Below are positions 50,912-62,800 of a stretch of 64,000 nucleotides of DNA, piece after piece. The notes under the pieces were generated by a model, which saw nothing but the letters and a program-made list of their open reading frames with translations, made no database searches and had not been told where the DNA came from. A program made the position numbers and the translations under genes. Source of the DNA: Candidatus Obscuribacterales bacterium (GTDB lineage Bacteria; Cyanobacteriota; Vampirovibrionia; Obscuribacterales; Obscuribacteraceae); assembly GCA_021732085.1 (NCBI GenBank), contig JAKFVQ010000027.1, positions 1 through 64,000 on the forward strand. Reading direction: 5' to 3'. Position 1 is the stretch's first letter. Each line of letters starts with the position of its first letter.

Positions 50912-53653
50912 ATGACTGCGACTGACGAGTCTGCCGACGAGTCCGTAAAGCAGAAATCCGCCGGCAAGTTGGTCGGGCAGGCGCCTGTGTTGACTTTGAC
51001 CGGGTTGGCCTTGATTCTGCTGACTTATTACTGGCCTTGTTTGGCTGGCACCGGCGACTTCTTTATCTCCGACCTGAGCTTTTATTTCCAGCCATTTTGC
51101 CAGTTTATTGGCAGAGAGCTAAAGGCAGGAATACTGCCGCTATGGAATCCCCATCTCTATTCTGGGATGTCGCAGCTGGCAGTGCCTTCGCCCGCGCTTT
51201 TCTATCCGCCGAGTTTCATTCTCTTCTTGTTGCCGTTTAGCCTCGGCCTATCTATCTATATGATCGTCCATCAATTAATAGGGGCGATCGGGACTTACTT
51301 GTTCTTGAGGCGGGTGGGTGCAGCGGTTGAGTCATCGTGCTTTGCCGCCGTGGCATTCTGCTTGTGCGCATATAATTTCACACTGATTCAGAACTTCACG
51401 CTGCCGGCAACAATCTGCTGGTTGCCGCTGGCGCTTTATTTTTGTGATGGGATTGCGCGATTGCCACGCAGGGTGGACGCAGGGATTGCATCCGACAATC
51501 TTAAGCCCGCTGGAAGCGTGCGCTCCGATGCTTCGCAGGATGATACGGGAGGCTCGGTTGGAGATTTGAACGATCCGAAGCAGGCTGGAAGCTCCCATGG
51601 CGAACGAGCCAGAAAACCTGGAAAGTGGATCGATGTTCTCGGGCTAACTCTGACTACTAGCATGATCGTTTATTGTGGTCGTCCTGAAGTTGGAGTTCCT
51701 GCTCTTGTTTTGCTGACGACACTGGCGGTGGCGCACTTCTTCTTCAGCAACTCTCGCGAAGACTTTAAGATCCGAATCCTGGCAGTAGCGGTTGTCGGTT
51801 CATCAATGCTGGCTGGAATATTGCTTGCAGCGCCTATTCTCTTGCCAGGGATTGAGTGGGCTTCTCTTTCTCCACGTGCATCAGGTCTCGATGCCAAATG
51901 GGTTCTTCTTTGGAGCGCCAATTGGTATGACTGGCTCGGCACTGTTTTAGCCAATCCGCTCGGCTCCTTGTATCTATTAAATGTTGATGCGGCCCACCTG
52001 AGGCATTTGGTATTGAGCCGGGGCGGGTCCATTCCATTTGTTGGAAGCAGTTATTTGTCAGCCATCGTTTTCACGCTTGCCTCCTTCGGGTTCTTTTGTA
52101 AGCGAAAAAAATTGCTGCTTGTACTTATTGGTATTTTCCTGGTCTCATTTCTGATGGCTTCAGGAAGCGCCACTCCTTTCGCTCCTTCTATCATCAAATT
52201 GTCGCCGGCGCTCTCAGCATTTCGTTATCCCGTGAAGTTGGTCATAGTGCCGTGTTTGGTATTAATACTGTTAGCGGTGCTTGGCATCGAATTGATTCTG
52301 AAGCGCGAGCTACCCGCCCGAGCACCGAAAGCGGTGGCAACCTTCTGGTGCCTACTCTTACTTGGTGGAGCCATCGCGTACAATGTCCCGGCGATTGCTC
52401 CGCTGTCCGCTAAGTACCTTGTCGTTGGCAAAGTTCCCGAACATATTCCACAGATGGTACGAATCGGATTCGGAGGTGCTGTTGTAAATTCAGCGCTTTT
52501 GGGACTTTTTACATGTGTCGTCACTTGGTGTTGCCTGCAGGGGAAAATCGCTGCGCAGTTTGGCATCTATTTTTTGTCAGCAGTATTAGCCGGAAATTTA
52601 CTTTGGGCTTCATTCTCCATTAGACAAATCGGATGGGCACCATATTTCAGCAATCCGTCATTCATGGCAGAGGAAATAGACAACGTCCAAAAGAAATTAC
52701 AGCTTCCAGCAACTTCTCGGATGGTGAATCTATACTTCGATCCACTTACGGTTCCGGCGGAATACGATCCGTCACGGATCGGAAAGGATCAGCGATTCTT
52801 TTCTTACGCCAGGGAAATGTTGTTGCATAACATTGTCATTTGCCCATCCTTATATTCAAGTTTTGGTTATGAGGCGGCAGAGACTAAGGATTACAAAGAA
52901 TACTTTACCGATGCGATGGTGTGGTCAAGTCAGCACAGCAAAGCTGAGCCTGAAACGATGTCCGATGTGCCGATTCATCGCTTTATGCAAATAACTGCTA
53001 CGGAACTCGTCAATACGCAGATGACACGTCTTTCAAAACCTGTTCCATCGCTCGATAAAGATCTCTTCGAGTTGATCAAGGAAGATAAATCTCGAAACTT
53101 TAGAATTTTTCGAGTGAAAAATTCGCGAAAACGATTCTTCTTTGCAAATCGGATCGTTCCCGTTGAGTCTTTTGCTGATCTGAAGAAGGTGATTCTTGCC
53201 CGAGAGAAGATGCCTCAAACAGCGGCATTTGATGGCAATGCTCAAATAGTGTATGTCCTTAACCGAGATTTCTTCCCCAACAAGAAATTGTTTGAGGCAG
53301 TCAATGAGCAATTTAAGATTGGGGATGAGTCAAGTCCGAATAAATGCGAAGTAATTGAACAAACTTCTCAAACACTCAAAATTCAATGTTTCGTTGAGAA
53401 GGATGGACTTCTATATATGGCTGAGCACTATTATCCCGGCTGGATTGCCGAGCTTGATGGACGACCCGTCCAGATTCTAAAAGCTAATGGATTGAATCGA
53501 GCTATTGTAATTCCAAAAGGTCAGCACACCTTGAGCTTGGCTTACCGTCCGTTCGTATTGAATTGGGGACTTTGCATCGCCGCTGTCGGAATGCTCATGA
53601 CTGGTTTGATGATGCTTCTCGTGTCGAGTTTCGAAATGAAATCTCGTAAGTAG
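50912..53653 (+). CDS. YfhO-family membrane protein (GT-C-like), with repeat-derived insert
   Basis: A 913-residue protein. The N-terminal 600 residues hold about 12 membrane helices, starting with LTGLALILLTYYWPCL. The first loop has acidic residues typical of GT-C transferases (FISDLSFYFQPFCQF) and PLWNPHLYSGMSQLA. The soluble C-terminal domain ends with AEHYYPGWIAELDG and a last helix. YfhO proteins glycosylate cell-surface polymers from lipid-linked sugars; the substrate here is unknown. Residues around 190-235 (51480-51615) carry a hydrophilic insert derived from a dispersed DNA repeat, placed between two membrane helices. The start is ATG 50912, 26 bases after nuoN. Confidence 0.87.
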   Translation: MTATDESADESVKQKSAGKLVGQAPVLTLTGLALILLTYYWPCLAGTGDFFISDLSFYFQPFCQFIGRELKAGILPLWNPHLYSGMSQLAVPSPALFYPPSFILFLLPFSLGLSIYMIVHQLIGAIGTYLFLRRVGAAVESSCFAAVAFCLCAYNFTLIQNFTLPATICWLPLALYFCDGIARLPRRVDAGIASDNLKPAGSVRSDASQDDTGGSVGDLNDPKQAGSSHGERARKPGKWIDVLGLTLTTSMIVYCGRPEVGVPALVLLTTLAVAHFFFSNSREDFKIRILAVAVVGSSMLAGILLAAPILLPGIEWASLSPRASGLDAKWVLLWSANWYDWLGTVLANPLGSLYLLNVDAAHLRHLVLSRGGSIPFVGSSYLSAIVFTLASFGFFCKRKKLLLVLIGIFLVSFLMASGSATPFAPSIIKLSPALSAFRYPVKLVIVPCLVLILLAVLGIELILKRELPARAPKAVATFWCLLLLGGAIAYNVPAIAPLSAKYLVVGKVPEHIPQMVRIGFGGAVVNSALLGLFTCVVTWCCLQGKIAAQFGIYFLSAVLAGNLLWASFSIRQIGWAPYFSNPSFMAEEIDNVQKKLQLPATSRMVNLYFDPLTVPAEYDPSRIGKDQRFFSYAREMLLHNIVICPSLYSSFGYEAAETKDYKEYFTDAMVWSSQHSKAEPETMSDVPIHRFMQITATELVNTQMTRLSKPVPSLDKDLFELIKEDKSRNFRIFRVKNSRKRFFFANRIVPVESFADLKKVILAREKMPQTAAFDGNAQIVYVLNRDFFPNKKLFEAVNEQFKIGDESSPNKCEVIEQTSQTLKIQCFVEKDGLLYMAEHYYPGWIAELDGRPVQILKANGLNRAIVIPKGQHTLSLAYRPFVLNWGLCIAAVGMLMTGLMMLLVSSFEMKSRK
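51509..51600. repeat. Dispersed GCTGGAAGC repeat inside the YfhO-type gene
   Basis: CGCTGGAAGCGTGCGCTCC at 51509-51527 and CAGGCTGGAAGCTCCCATGG at 51581-51600 match sequence at 16867-16892 and 1959-1983. They lie in a hydrophilic, in-frame segment of the coding sequence. Confidence 0.6.
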
Positions 53654-53667
53654 CGGTGCCCGTAGCC

Positions 53668-54129
53668 TTAGTCTTTTATCTGTCGATTAATTGTGATGTT
53701 CTCTACTTGCCAAAGATTGCGATAACGCAGAAGAACTTTGTCATTGAGCACGTTGATGTTAATGCTTGGCTTCGAGAATGGGATGAGACTGCCCCAAAAG
53801 CGAGATTGCTTCGAGCATTCATGAACGATATTGATACCATTTCTGCTTTCTTCTATGAGCCAATCATTTCTGTCTTGTGAGCTTTGAAAAGCAGAAAATA
53901 TCAGTTCGTTCGTTACCGCTGACAATTCACTAACTTTCAGCTCCGCAAATGTTTGCGCAAGGATTGTCAACGCAATCTTTCGCTGTGAGCGGTCTTTCTT
54001 TAGCATAATCGCTGAGCATAACGAGCGAATGTCTTTTGCCAATCGTTCCGCCATCTCACGAATGAGTACAGCTTTGACGAACTCTTTATCCACGGTTTCG
54101 TAAGTGGAATTCGATTTTTTATCTACCAT
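53668..54129 (-). CDS. Hypothetical protein, 153 residues
   Basis: Not recognised. It is predicted mostly helical in the first 95 residues (AVLIREMAERLAKDIRSLCSAIML, SQRKIALTILAQTFAELKVSEL) with a beta-rich end (SININVLNDKVLLRYRNLWQVENITIN). There is no membrane helix. It converges with the YfhO-type gene, 14 bases apart. It could be a small regulatory or immunity-like protein, but nothing in the sequence settles this. Confidence 0.6.
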   Translation of the reverse strand: MVDKKSNSTYETVDKEFVKAVLIREMAERLAKDIRSLCSAIMLKKDRSQRKIALTILAQTFAELKVSELSAVTNELIFSAFQSSQDRNDWLIEESRNGINIVHECSKQSRFWGSLIPFSKPSININVLNDKVLLRYRNLWQVENITINRQIKD

Positions 54130-54642
54130 ATATTTTGCCTAACGCGTATTCCAAGAATTCCATTCTACGCGCCCCCCGTGTAGACACCGTGCAAATCAAA
54201 AAGACCATATTCTAAGTACCACCGGCCCAGCCGCATGGGCTGGTGGGCAACCCTCTGGGACCGCCAGCGACCCGCTGGCATCTGAAGGTACTAGCGTTGC
54301 ACTCCTTCGTCCGCCAAATTCCGGCGTGGATTGGGAGCGCGGGCATCTTGCCCGCTTCGAGAAGCTCTCCCTGGGACCGCCGGCGTCACGCCGACATCGG
54401 AAGCACACGCAAAGGATTGATAATTCTCTCCATTGGAAAGTGTTCTCTCTGAGACCGCCGGACTCTCGGCGGCAACTGGAATGCAAGAGAGAGCACGCAT
54501 GGGCCATCCTGCACGTCTGGGGTCAAGAACGTTGCCACATCTATGCACCACTAATATCTCACTTACTGTCGTCCTATTTTGCACGAAATCCGCACGCCGA
54601 TTTGTTCAGAATTACGTTGGCCCAAACTCCAGGATACCCGCG
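54130..54642. other. Repeat-bearing gap before the zincin gene
   Basis: A 513-base region with four copies of a 30-bp imperfect palindrome (54255-54478, listed separately). The rest shows no promoter I can name. The reading frame of the zincin gene stays open upstream to 54433, but this part is repeat-derived and lacks a ribosome site. Confidence 0.6.
54255..54478. repeat. Four copies of a 30-bp palindromic repeat
   Basis: Copies lie at 54255-54284, 54331-54361, 54371-54400 and 54449-54478. Each starts TGGGA or TGAGA and then has CCGCCGGC or CGCGGGC arms facing GCCGGC- or GCCCGC-type arms. The third copy is almost identical to 1917-1941. They can fold as hairpins in either strand and look like REP/MITE-type interspersed elements. 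Confidence 0.75.
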
Positions 54643-56784
54643 ATGGATTCTCATCAAAATCGGATCGAACATCCGAGCATAGGCGCGACAGCGCTTAGCT
54701 TGATTTATGAGAGCTTGCCTTTTACCAAACGTGAAAAGAGCGCAGAAGAAGAGCGCGATTCAGCAAAATATCGCGAATTTTTGGCGGAAGCCGTTGGCGA
54801 TACGGCGGCAATTATTCCTCGTTACGGTGCGGTTGCTGGCGGGCTCGTGCGTGCATCGTTGCTGATTCGTCCCTCGGATTCCATCGTAGAGAATCTCAAA
54901 TCTTTTGGTGGAAATTTTGCAGAGGGCGCGACTCTTAAAAAGATATCCCAGATGGCTCAACCGGAAGGATATCTTTCGACACGCTACACCGGAAATTTCG
55001 CCCAGCTCACACAAGGCTTTTCCTTTGGCGCTGCCAAAGCCGGATTCAATGAAGATAGTTGGTATCGTGAAGATGGTTCGCTGTCCTTTTCCCGCGGCGC
55101 GTATCAGATAACTTCGGCGGGTCTCTTTGCTGGTTTGCTGAACGTACCACTTTCATTTGTGGGAAAAAAGATTACTGGTGCTGTCATCGATACATCAGTA
55201 GTTAGCAGCCTGGGTGCAAGATCCGCACTTGTAATTGGTGGTGTAACGAGCGGCTATGGAACCGGATTTCTAATGGGATCGAGCAATGCATTTCTGGATG
55301 GAAAGAAAGGGCTCGAACTGGTATCTGCAGGAAACGACGCCGGGCTGGTGTCAGCGTTTACAGGGGCTGCAATATCCGGATTAAGCCCAATTCGCTTTTC
55401 CGCCATCGAGCAACCATCATCCAATGATCTCTCCCGCATGGTGAGGTTTCATTCCAAAGGTCGAAATGAAACAGCTGAAACTGCGGATGATGCGTTCCGC
55501 GTTCAACCCTTTCCACGCGCAGATAGGCAAGGATTGTCCAGGCATCGGCCGAACCTTAGCGATTATGAGCTGCTCAAGCGAGCTGGTGTCCATCAGCTTG
55601 TTACCGAACCGCAACGGGTGCTTAAAGAATCAACTCCTTTGGGAAGTGTCCCGCTGTTTTCCGATCGCGCTTATCTTTATTGGACGACCACAAAAGAGAA
55701 CTGGCAGCAACGCGTTTATAAAGATGCTCAAAATAGAATGGGCCCGATTTATATAAAGCGGGACTATGCCAATGAGCTTGACGCTCAGTTAATGAGCGGA
55801 AGCAAGGTTTCTCCTGAGTTGCGCGCTGCTCATTATATTGAAATGCAGCAGGCATTTTTGCAGACTCCTGATCCTTCATTGATAAAGCGAGTTGATGTTC
55901 GCCCTGATATAAACGTGCACACACTCTGGCACAGACGCGCCAATCTCGATCCATTTATGGATATCGCCGCGACGGCGAAATCGCGGACGGGCGAAATCAC
56001 TATGAATATCCGCGGTAAGAACGATGCCATGGTGCCAATTGTGGATCATGAGTGGTCGCACTTGCTCGAGCCGAAAGTGCCAAAGGAGCGCGCCTTATTC
56101 GAAGTGGCTGCAGCTTTGGAAAAGAAGGGCTACTATGTCAGCGATTATTCGAAGAAGAATTCTGGCGAGAATTGGGCTGAGCATAGTGCAAGTTTCCTCG
56201 GGCGCAATTACGATTTCCTAGAATTTGTTCACCGTGCACCATTGCGTGCTGTCGCGCTTTCACAAGGCATGGCTCGTGCGGCTGAAAATAACCTGCTTAA
56301 TGGTGCCGGCGCAACTGATGCTGGTCTTACAAATAGAATTCAATACGTGCAGGACAAAATAAAACCTGCTGCACTTCAAGATCTTGAGTCTCGCATGATG
56401 AGTAGAGATCAAGTTGAAGCGTCTCGTGCAGTATTGATGTATGGTGCATTAGCGGGTGAGAAACAGCTTGACCTTTTGCATCACAACACGGTCAACAATA
56501 AGTTCTTGCGAGCGGCCTCGTATTCAGCGCTAGTTGCACGGATTTATAACGATCAATATAAGCCCCAAGGGTATGAGAATGTTTCTGTTGCAAATAAGGC
56601 AAGGGACTTGAATAAGTTCGTTTCGTTTCATTTGAATCCGAAGAATTATTCGTATAGCCGCGCTTACGCGATAGACGGATTGTTGAATCAGTCGCAAGGA
56701 ACGAATATAGCTCCGATGATCGGAAGCGAGCAAGAACAGCTCAAAAGGTTCTTCGGCGATTCGCTTTATTTGATTTTGAAGTAG
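54643..56784 (+). CDS. Large protein with zincin (HEXXH) metallopeptidase domain
   Basis: A 713-residue protein from ATG 54643 (AGGA eight bases before; the upstream open frame is repeat). The N-terminal half contains Gly/Ala-rich segments that resemble membrane-associated or pore-like stretches (ARSALVIGGVTSGYGTGFLM). The zinc motif HEWSH is at 469-473. A Glu in NWAEHSA (E513) about 40 residues on fits the third ligand of gluzincins, as in secreted toxins and toxin-like peptidases. The C-terminal 150 residues are helical. It converges on the giant gene, 35 bases between stops. No signal peptide is visible; its delivery is unknown. Confidence 0.72.
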   Translation: MDSHQNRIEHPSIGATALSLIYESLPFTKREKSAEEERDSAKYREFLAEAVGDTAAIIPRYGAVAGGLVRASLLIRPSDSIVENLKSFGGNFAEGATLKKISQMAQPEGYLSTRYTGNFAQLTQGFSFGAAKAGFNEDSWYREDGSLSFSRGAYQITSAGLFAGLLNVPLSFVGKKITGAVIDTSVVSSLGARSALVIGGVTSGYGTGFLMGSSNAFLDGKKGLELVSAGNDAGLVSAFTGAAISGLSPIRFSAIEQPSSNDLSRMVRFHSKGRNETAETADDAFRVQPFPRADRQGLSRHRPNLSDYELLKRAGVHQLVTEPQRVLKESTPLGSVPLFSDRAYLYWTTTKENWQQRVYKDAQNRMGPIYIKRDYANELDAQLMSGSKVSPELRAAHYIEMQQAFLQTPDPSLIKRVDVRPDINVHTLWHRRANLDPFMDIAATAKSRTGEITMNIRGKNDAMVPIVDHEWSHLLEPKVPKERALFEVAAALEKKGYYVSDYSKKNSGENWAEHSASFLGRNYDFLEFVHRAPLRAVALSQGMARAAENNLLNGAGATDAGLTNRIQYVQDKIKPAALQDLESRMMSRDQVEASRAVLMYGALAGEKQLDLLHHNTVNNKFLRAASYSALVARIYNDQYKPQGYENVSVANKARDLNKFVSFHLNPKNYSYSRAYAIDGLLNQSQGTNIAPMIGSEQEQLKRFFGDSLYLILK

Positions 56785-56819
56785 TGGCTTGATCGCTAAT
56801 GGTCCCGAAGAACGAAATT

Positions 56820-59800
56820 TTATTTTGATCGCTTGAACTCGTATTCAGAATGGACGGGCCTTAAGGGATGGAAACGAGCGCTCCTATCGAAGGACAAAAT
56901 TGAGTCAGGTGTCCAGCGAACGCCTGACTGTGGGTCGAAAAAGGTGAAGTCTTTGCCGTTATCGGTATGCCCATAAAAGACATGTTCGTTGAGGTTCTCA
57001 TCATCTGCCCTTATAGTAACAATGACTGCAAAGTCAGAGTCAGGCGCGGCGTTTTTCCCGCGCTTTAGATCATAAGCAGTGAAGTCGTCTGCGGTGCCAC
57101 CTTGTGTAGCAGCTGCTTTTCTGAACCATTCCATCTGTTGTTGGCGTCCGTGTTCGGCATCCACTGCATTTACTTCAGTATTGGGTCCCAGGCGCTTCTG
57201 TCCACTCCTTAACTCCGCGATCTCAGGCGCGCTTCGGAATTCGCCGGATTGCAGAGTGCGAAAGAGTGCGGCCACCCCATCCATGCAATTGGTATTACCC
57301 CCGTTGGTATTGAAAGTTGTTCTCACATTGTTTGCATTGAACTCTTCCAATTGGCGGGGCGAGAAGGTAATCTCTGGTGCTTCTTTCATTGCCGATCTAA
57401 TTTGATTGGGATCCAAGAAATCTACTTTCTTCATCTTCTCATCAGCCTGTTTAATATGGTCATGCATTCTTCCATATGGCTTTATGGTATTACCTTCTCT
57501 GCTTTCTACTTCCACTATGCGGGATTTGGGAACCGCATAAAGATCACTTTGAAAAACCCAACTACCATTCTGAGCGACATAAACATTTCCCGCTTCATCC
57601 CGCCCGAGCGGAGTGACTACTCCAGTTTTCGCTTCCCTTGTTGCGCGGATCGCGCCTACAGGTTTGCTTGGTTGCGGCCGATCTGAAACCTCCACAATGG
57701 CAGCCGCCGGTAACCCATCATTAGCCCCATCAAGTCGAAAAACATCAGCGGCACGGTGCTTAATTCCATCCAGAACAAATGTTACTTTATCGTTGTCTAA
57801 GACTACTACTTTTCCTATAGTCATTTCCTTTGCTTCCGCGATCTGTTCAGCTAAACCATCTATTATCGCGCTGGCACGATAGGCCTCTGTCTCGTGTAGT
57901 GTTGCGTGGTATAGACTCTTTGCTTTCTTGTTGTGCTCATCGAGTTTAGACTCCATACTTTCAATTAATTTGAAGGCAGCTTCCGACTCGGTAATAACTC
58001 CACGTGATTTAAGTCCTTCGGCTTTATCCAATTGCGTAGCGAAATCCTTGCCCATTAGTCTTTCTGCCAAATCTGGATTTGCCCTCATCTCTGCAGCAAA
58101 TTGGTTGAAGTTTTGGTTCTTGCCGAGCCGATTAGCAGCTTGCACAATCTCCTGCTGCTGAAGTTCTATTACTCTGTTAGCTTGCAAGAAGTCCTTAGCC
58201 TGCTTTGCCAAAGCAAATGCATGATCTGATTCATCTTTTGTGAGTTTTGTGCCGGCATATTTTTCTTGGACCTCTTTTCTAAATCCTTCGTCGAGGGCAA
58301 AACCCGTATGCTGTTCGTACAAGTTTTGCAACTCTTTAGCGAATTGAGGTGACGACGCGTCTACTCCAGCGTCATTTAGGCCATCACTTAGGGCTCGAAT
58401 AATTTGCACATCTTGTTGCCTATGGACAGATTCGTGCAGCAGTGAAGGGAACAATTCTTTGTTTGCTCCCAGCAAATCTTCGGGGTGTAAATTTATCTTG
58501 TTTGCCCCGAGTAAGTACTCGGCTCCGGCACGATCAGTGGAGTTTAGAACTCCTATTTCCCATCTTGGAATACCTTCGGCATCGCACAACCGATTACTTA
58601 ATTCCTGTACCTGTTTTGATCTTTCAAGGACAATGTCCATTTCTGGCGGACGTGATTTCATTAGTTCAGAATATTGATGTGCCAACTTGGGATCGCCTTC
58701 GCCGCGTTTCGCAAGAGATTCTGCATATTCTTCCAATTTCATTCCAGGTGGACACTCTGCGTGGAGATGCTTGCCTGCAATCTTAAAAGACTCATCCAAA
58801 TTCGATTTCTGTATTAACCATTCATCAACTTTCTGGAAGTTGTGAGAATGATCTTTCCAATTCTGCGTTGCTGCATCTGCTTGGCGCAAGAAACTCATGA
58901 TCTTTTCTTGTGACGTTGTAGAGTTGTCCTTAAACCGAAATACATCAATGCTGTCTAAGCGTTTAAAGGCTTCCTCGACTCGGATTTGGTCTGCTGTAGC
59001 TCTCGACGCTGGTCCTTTGCCTTCGCTTACCTCCAGCTTGTGCCCTTCTCTGAGCGGTCGGTCGACTGGCGTTTGATCTGCGATGTGGTCATTGGACACT
59101 CGTCGCTTAGATTCTAATGTGCTCAAGAGTATCCTCAAATTGTCGTGGTTTAATGCAGCTGTTTCAATAGAGGATTTTAACTGATTGTATTCTGATGGAT
59201 TCAATTTGGCATCGGCGATCTGGTTTATTAACTCGATCGGATTTTGTCCAGCAGAGAGAGCAAAAACTTGACGTAGTGCAGCTGCCGCTTCTGGTGAGGA
59301 TTTGAATGCACTCTCGATCGAAGCTATCTGTTCCTTCTTAAGAAAGGAATTGGCGCCAGCTCCAATGAGGTCATTGCGCAGGTTTCTATCTGGGATCTCG
59401 CAGATAGCGGAATGCAATTCCGGTTTCTGAAGTAGTGCATTATGTTGGGACAGTTTTGAATGACGGTCGGTAACGCTATTCAGCGATTGCACATCAGCGA
59501 AAATGGCGCTCAGTTGAGAATCGGATAGATTGCTTCTCAAAAGTGCGTTGGTTTGAAACGATGATCCAGGTGGCATATCCAAGAGTTTTCCAATCTGTTC
59601 TGGCGATCGCTTCAAGCTGTTTGGCTCGGCTGCAAGATAATCGCTAAGCACAGAACCAAGATCATTGAGTTGTGAATTGAAGGTTAGTTTTGCCCCGCTT
59701 TCCATCGCGGCTTTTAGACGCTCTGGAGTGAGAACCCGGTCAATCTCGGCATTGCCTGTAGGCTTGCCGGAGATTGTTTTTGCCAATGCATCGTACGCTT

Positions 59801-62800
59801 CCGCAGAAATGTCTTTGTCGTGGAATAATTTGGTGATTGTTTCGCTTGCCGATGATTTGTTTGTAGCAAGTTCCAGTGCCTGTTCAATGCTTCGATTGTT
59901 TTTCGTTCCAGATTGATGCTGAACTTTCATCAGATCTAATGCAGTTCGTAGCTGTGTCCCTTCCGTCTTTTGCAAGAGATTAGTAAGGTCAGCCTTTGAA
60001 AGAGCCCGTGAATTGAGCATGTCAACTAGAACCGTTTGCTGCGGTTTCGTGAATTCGATGAGTTCTGCCCCTGGAATTTTTGGCAGGCTAGCCAGCGCAT
60101 CTATAGCATGTGGGCTTACAACGCGACCTGTTTTTGCCGAATCTTTCATCAGATCGACAATGTCCATCGCCATGTCTTGACTGATCCTTCCGTCCTTCAA
60201 TAAATTGCTCAAATGATCCAGAGACTTGTAAGACTGTTCCTTTAAAGCTGGGTTTGTCAAAGCTGCTTCAACCTTGCTGCTTTGATTGTTAACGTAATCC
60301 AGAGCTTTCTGATTCTTGGCGATATTGCTTGAACGCTCGTGGTTTTCCAGCCATTTGAAGGCTGCGGCCCGAGCCTCCTGGTGGTGAGGTCCGTAGTGGT
60401 ACTTGATTTGATCCAGGGTCCAACCTTTGTCGTGTAATGCAAAGAGAACTTCTTGTTCTAAACTCTCCTTGCTTCGTTTACTCGGATCCATCGCTGCATT
60501 TGCATCAGCACCAGATTTGGTTTCTGCAATAAATTGAGCATAGCTGGAAGATATAATCTCACCGCCTTGGGTCTGGCGTACATGTATGCCTTCTTCAATT
60601 GCGATTAACGCGCGTTCCGCCATTATGCGTTGACCGTTAACACTGTTTTTGAATTTGGCGACCTCTTGTTCGGCAGCAGCAATTCTGGCTGGATCCTTGA
60701 TGGAATTCCCAGCAGTGCTCCTGCCTGTTACCATGTCCACCTCTATTCCGTTCACTTTTATGACAGGTTTGGGAATGGACATTGAATTCCCATCAGGAGC
60801 GTGCCCTTGTGCGCTCATATTCTTGAGGAAAGAATCGAAGCTTCCGGTCGATCCTTTACGGAAGGCGTCGAGATCAAAGGTTACTGGTGTTTCCGTGACA
60901 TTGATGGCTTTGGACGTATCTTTTGCAGCTTTTACAACATCCTCATAGTTTCCTTTGACGAGGTGATCCGTCATCAATCCTACGGAATGCATCGCGGACT
61001 TTCCATATTGTCCTTGTTTCCAGTTTACATCCCCGAGCGAGATTTCGGCTGGGAGTTCGCCGACATTTCTCCTGAACATTGGGTTGCCGTCGTGTGTCAG
61101 ATCTCGCGGAGGCTGTCCATCTCCTCGTGCGGCCGCTAGAACGCGCACGGGAGCTTCGCCTTTCAAAGCGTTGTAGGGAAGCACGTCGTACTGTCCGTGG
61201 CCGAGATCTCTAACTGTGTGACCGTCTCTCTTCAGTTGTCCTATGTATTCATTCTCGAAATCACGTGCAACTTTTACACTTCCATTATCACCAAATTCCA
61301 ACGCAGAGCGCGAACGTCTACCATTTCTCAATGCGATTGCGCCGGAGATTCCAAAGCTAACCCACGAATTGCCTTTGCCGACATATTTTCCAAGTGCCTC
61401 ATCTACCGCTGCGGATCGAGTCTCATCCAAGATTGCGTCCTTGGCGTTCTGTCTCAACTCAGTTTTTAGTGCGCCCATCCAGTCTTTCAAAAACTCTTTG
61501 CTCACTGAGCTTCGTGAAGCTTCCGCCGTTACTTGTTCCATGGTCTGGGCGAATTGCATGCTCTGTCTGCTCACCAAGAATTTACTGAATGAGCTTGGGC
61601 TCAGTCCTTTAAGACCTTGGGCGCCAAGTTGACCAAGGCCTATGCAGCCTAGTCCCATAAGCACGTTCATGCCGTACTCTTTACCGAGAGGAGCAAGAAC
61701 ATCATTGAGGAATTCCTTTTCCGAGGTTCCTAGTAGCTTTGCGAACTCTTCAATGTTTTGCTGTGTGCTGCGATTATCGATGCTGGAGAAGAATGCGCCA
61801 GTTCTATCGTAGGTTTTTGAAGCCCAGGCACCAGCGTACGATCTCTCGTTGTATACACCCAGTCCGGTGTCTCCGATATGGTGATTGACTAGAAAGAGCA
61901 CTTCCTTTGTGGCTTGCGCAGCTCCTACGGCAACCGCTGAGGATACCAAAATAACTGCTAAGGGACTTGCAGTGCCCATGCTTGCCACTGTAATTGCTCC
62001 GGCTATCACAGAGGCACCAATCACAAGTGCGTTTTCTTTAAGCCAGTTAGCAGCGGACGCGGCATTGAAGTCTCGGCTCAAAACATCGCCTAGCATTTTG
62101 TCGAGCGCTTTACGATCGGGCGAACTTGGATCAGCTAGTTTGAGGAGTTCTTCCGCCGCCTGGATCTTCTTAAATACTTCTTGTTTAGCCTGATGGTCTT
62201 TGATGAAGTCTAATGAATTGCGCAATTTATCGACTTCTTGCTTGCAAGCAATCACATCTTCGCCTTTGATGTTTTTCAAAGCTTCGGACATTTCTTTTGC
62301 TCTTAGTTTACAGTCTTGGACCATGCCTTCGTATGCGGTGCCCTCTGACGCCGCTTGAAATTGATCTCTGAGCACAGTCATGTTTTTGTTTATGACCCGA
62401 CCAACGTCAGCGAATTTATTTAGATCAGGATGAGTATCGATTGCTTTTAGTGCAGCGTTCCTGAAAGCATCCACATCGTCGCCGTATTTTGTATTTGCTG
62501 GCCACTTGTCCGTCAAGAAATCCAGTCCTTGCTTTGCACGAGTTGCTGGATTGTCTGAATATTCCGGAAATGTTTGTATGGAGGCAAGGTTGTTATCGCG
62601 TAATCGCTGAAGCCCGGAGCGACCAACGTTTCCTTCTTCTCCTGAGCGGGTGACCAAAGAGCGGTACGCTTCCGGCGCGTAGGCTTTCATCATATCGGGT
62701 CCATAATTCTTAAGCATGCCTATTGCAATTTGGTCGGCTTGCCGCGTATGTCCAAGATTCTTTTCTGCCTGATAAGAACTGATCGTTGTCGAGAATTTCA

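Noticed and set aside
54433-54642. N-terminal extension of the zincin gene
   Set aside because: Derived from the palindromic repeat region and lacks a ribosome site; ATG 54643 has AGGA.
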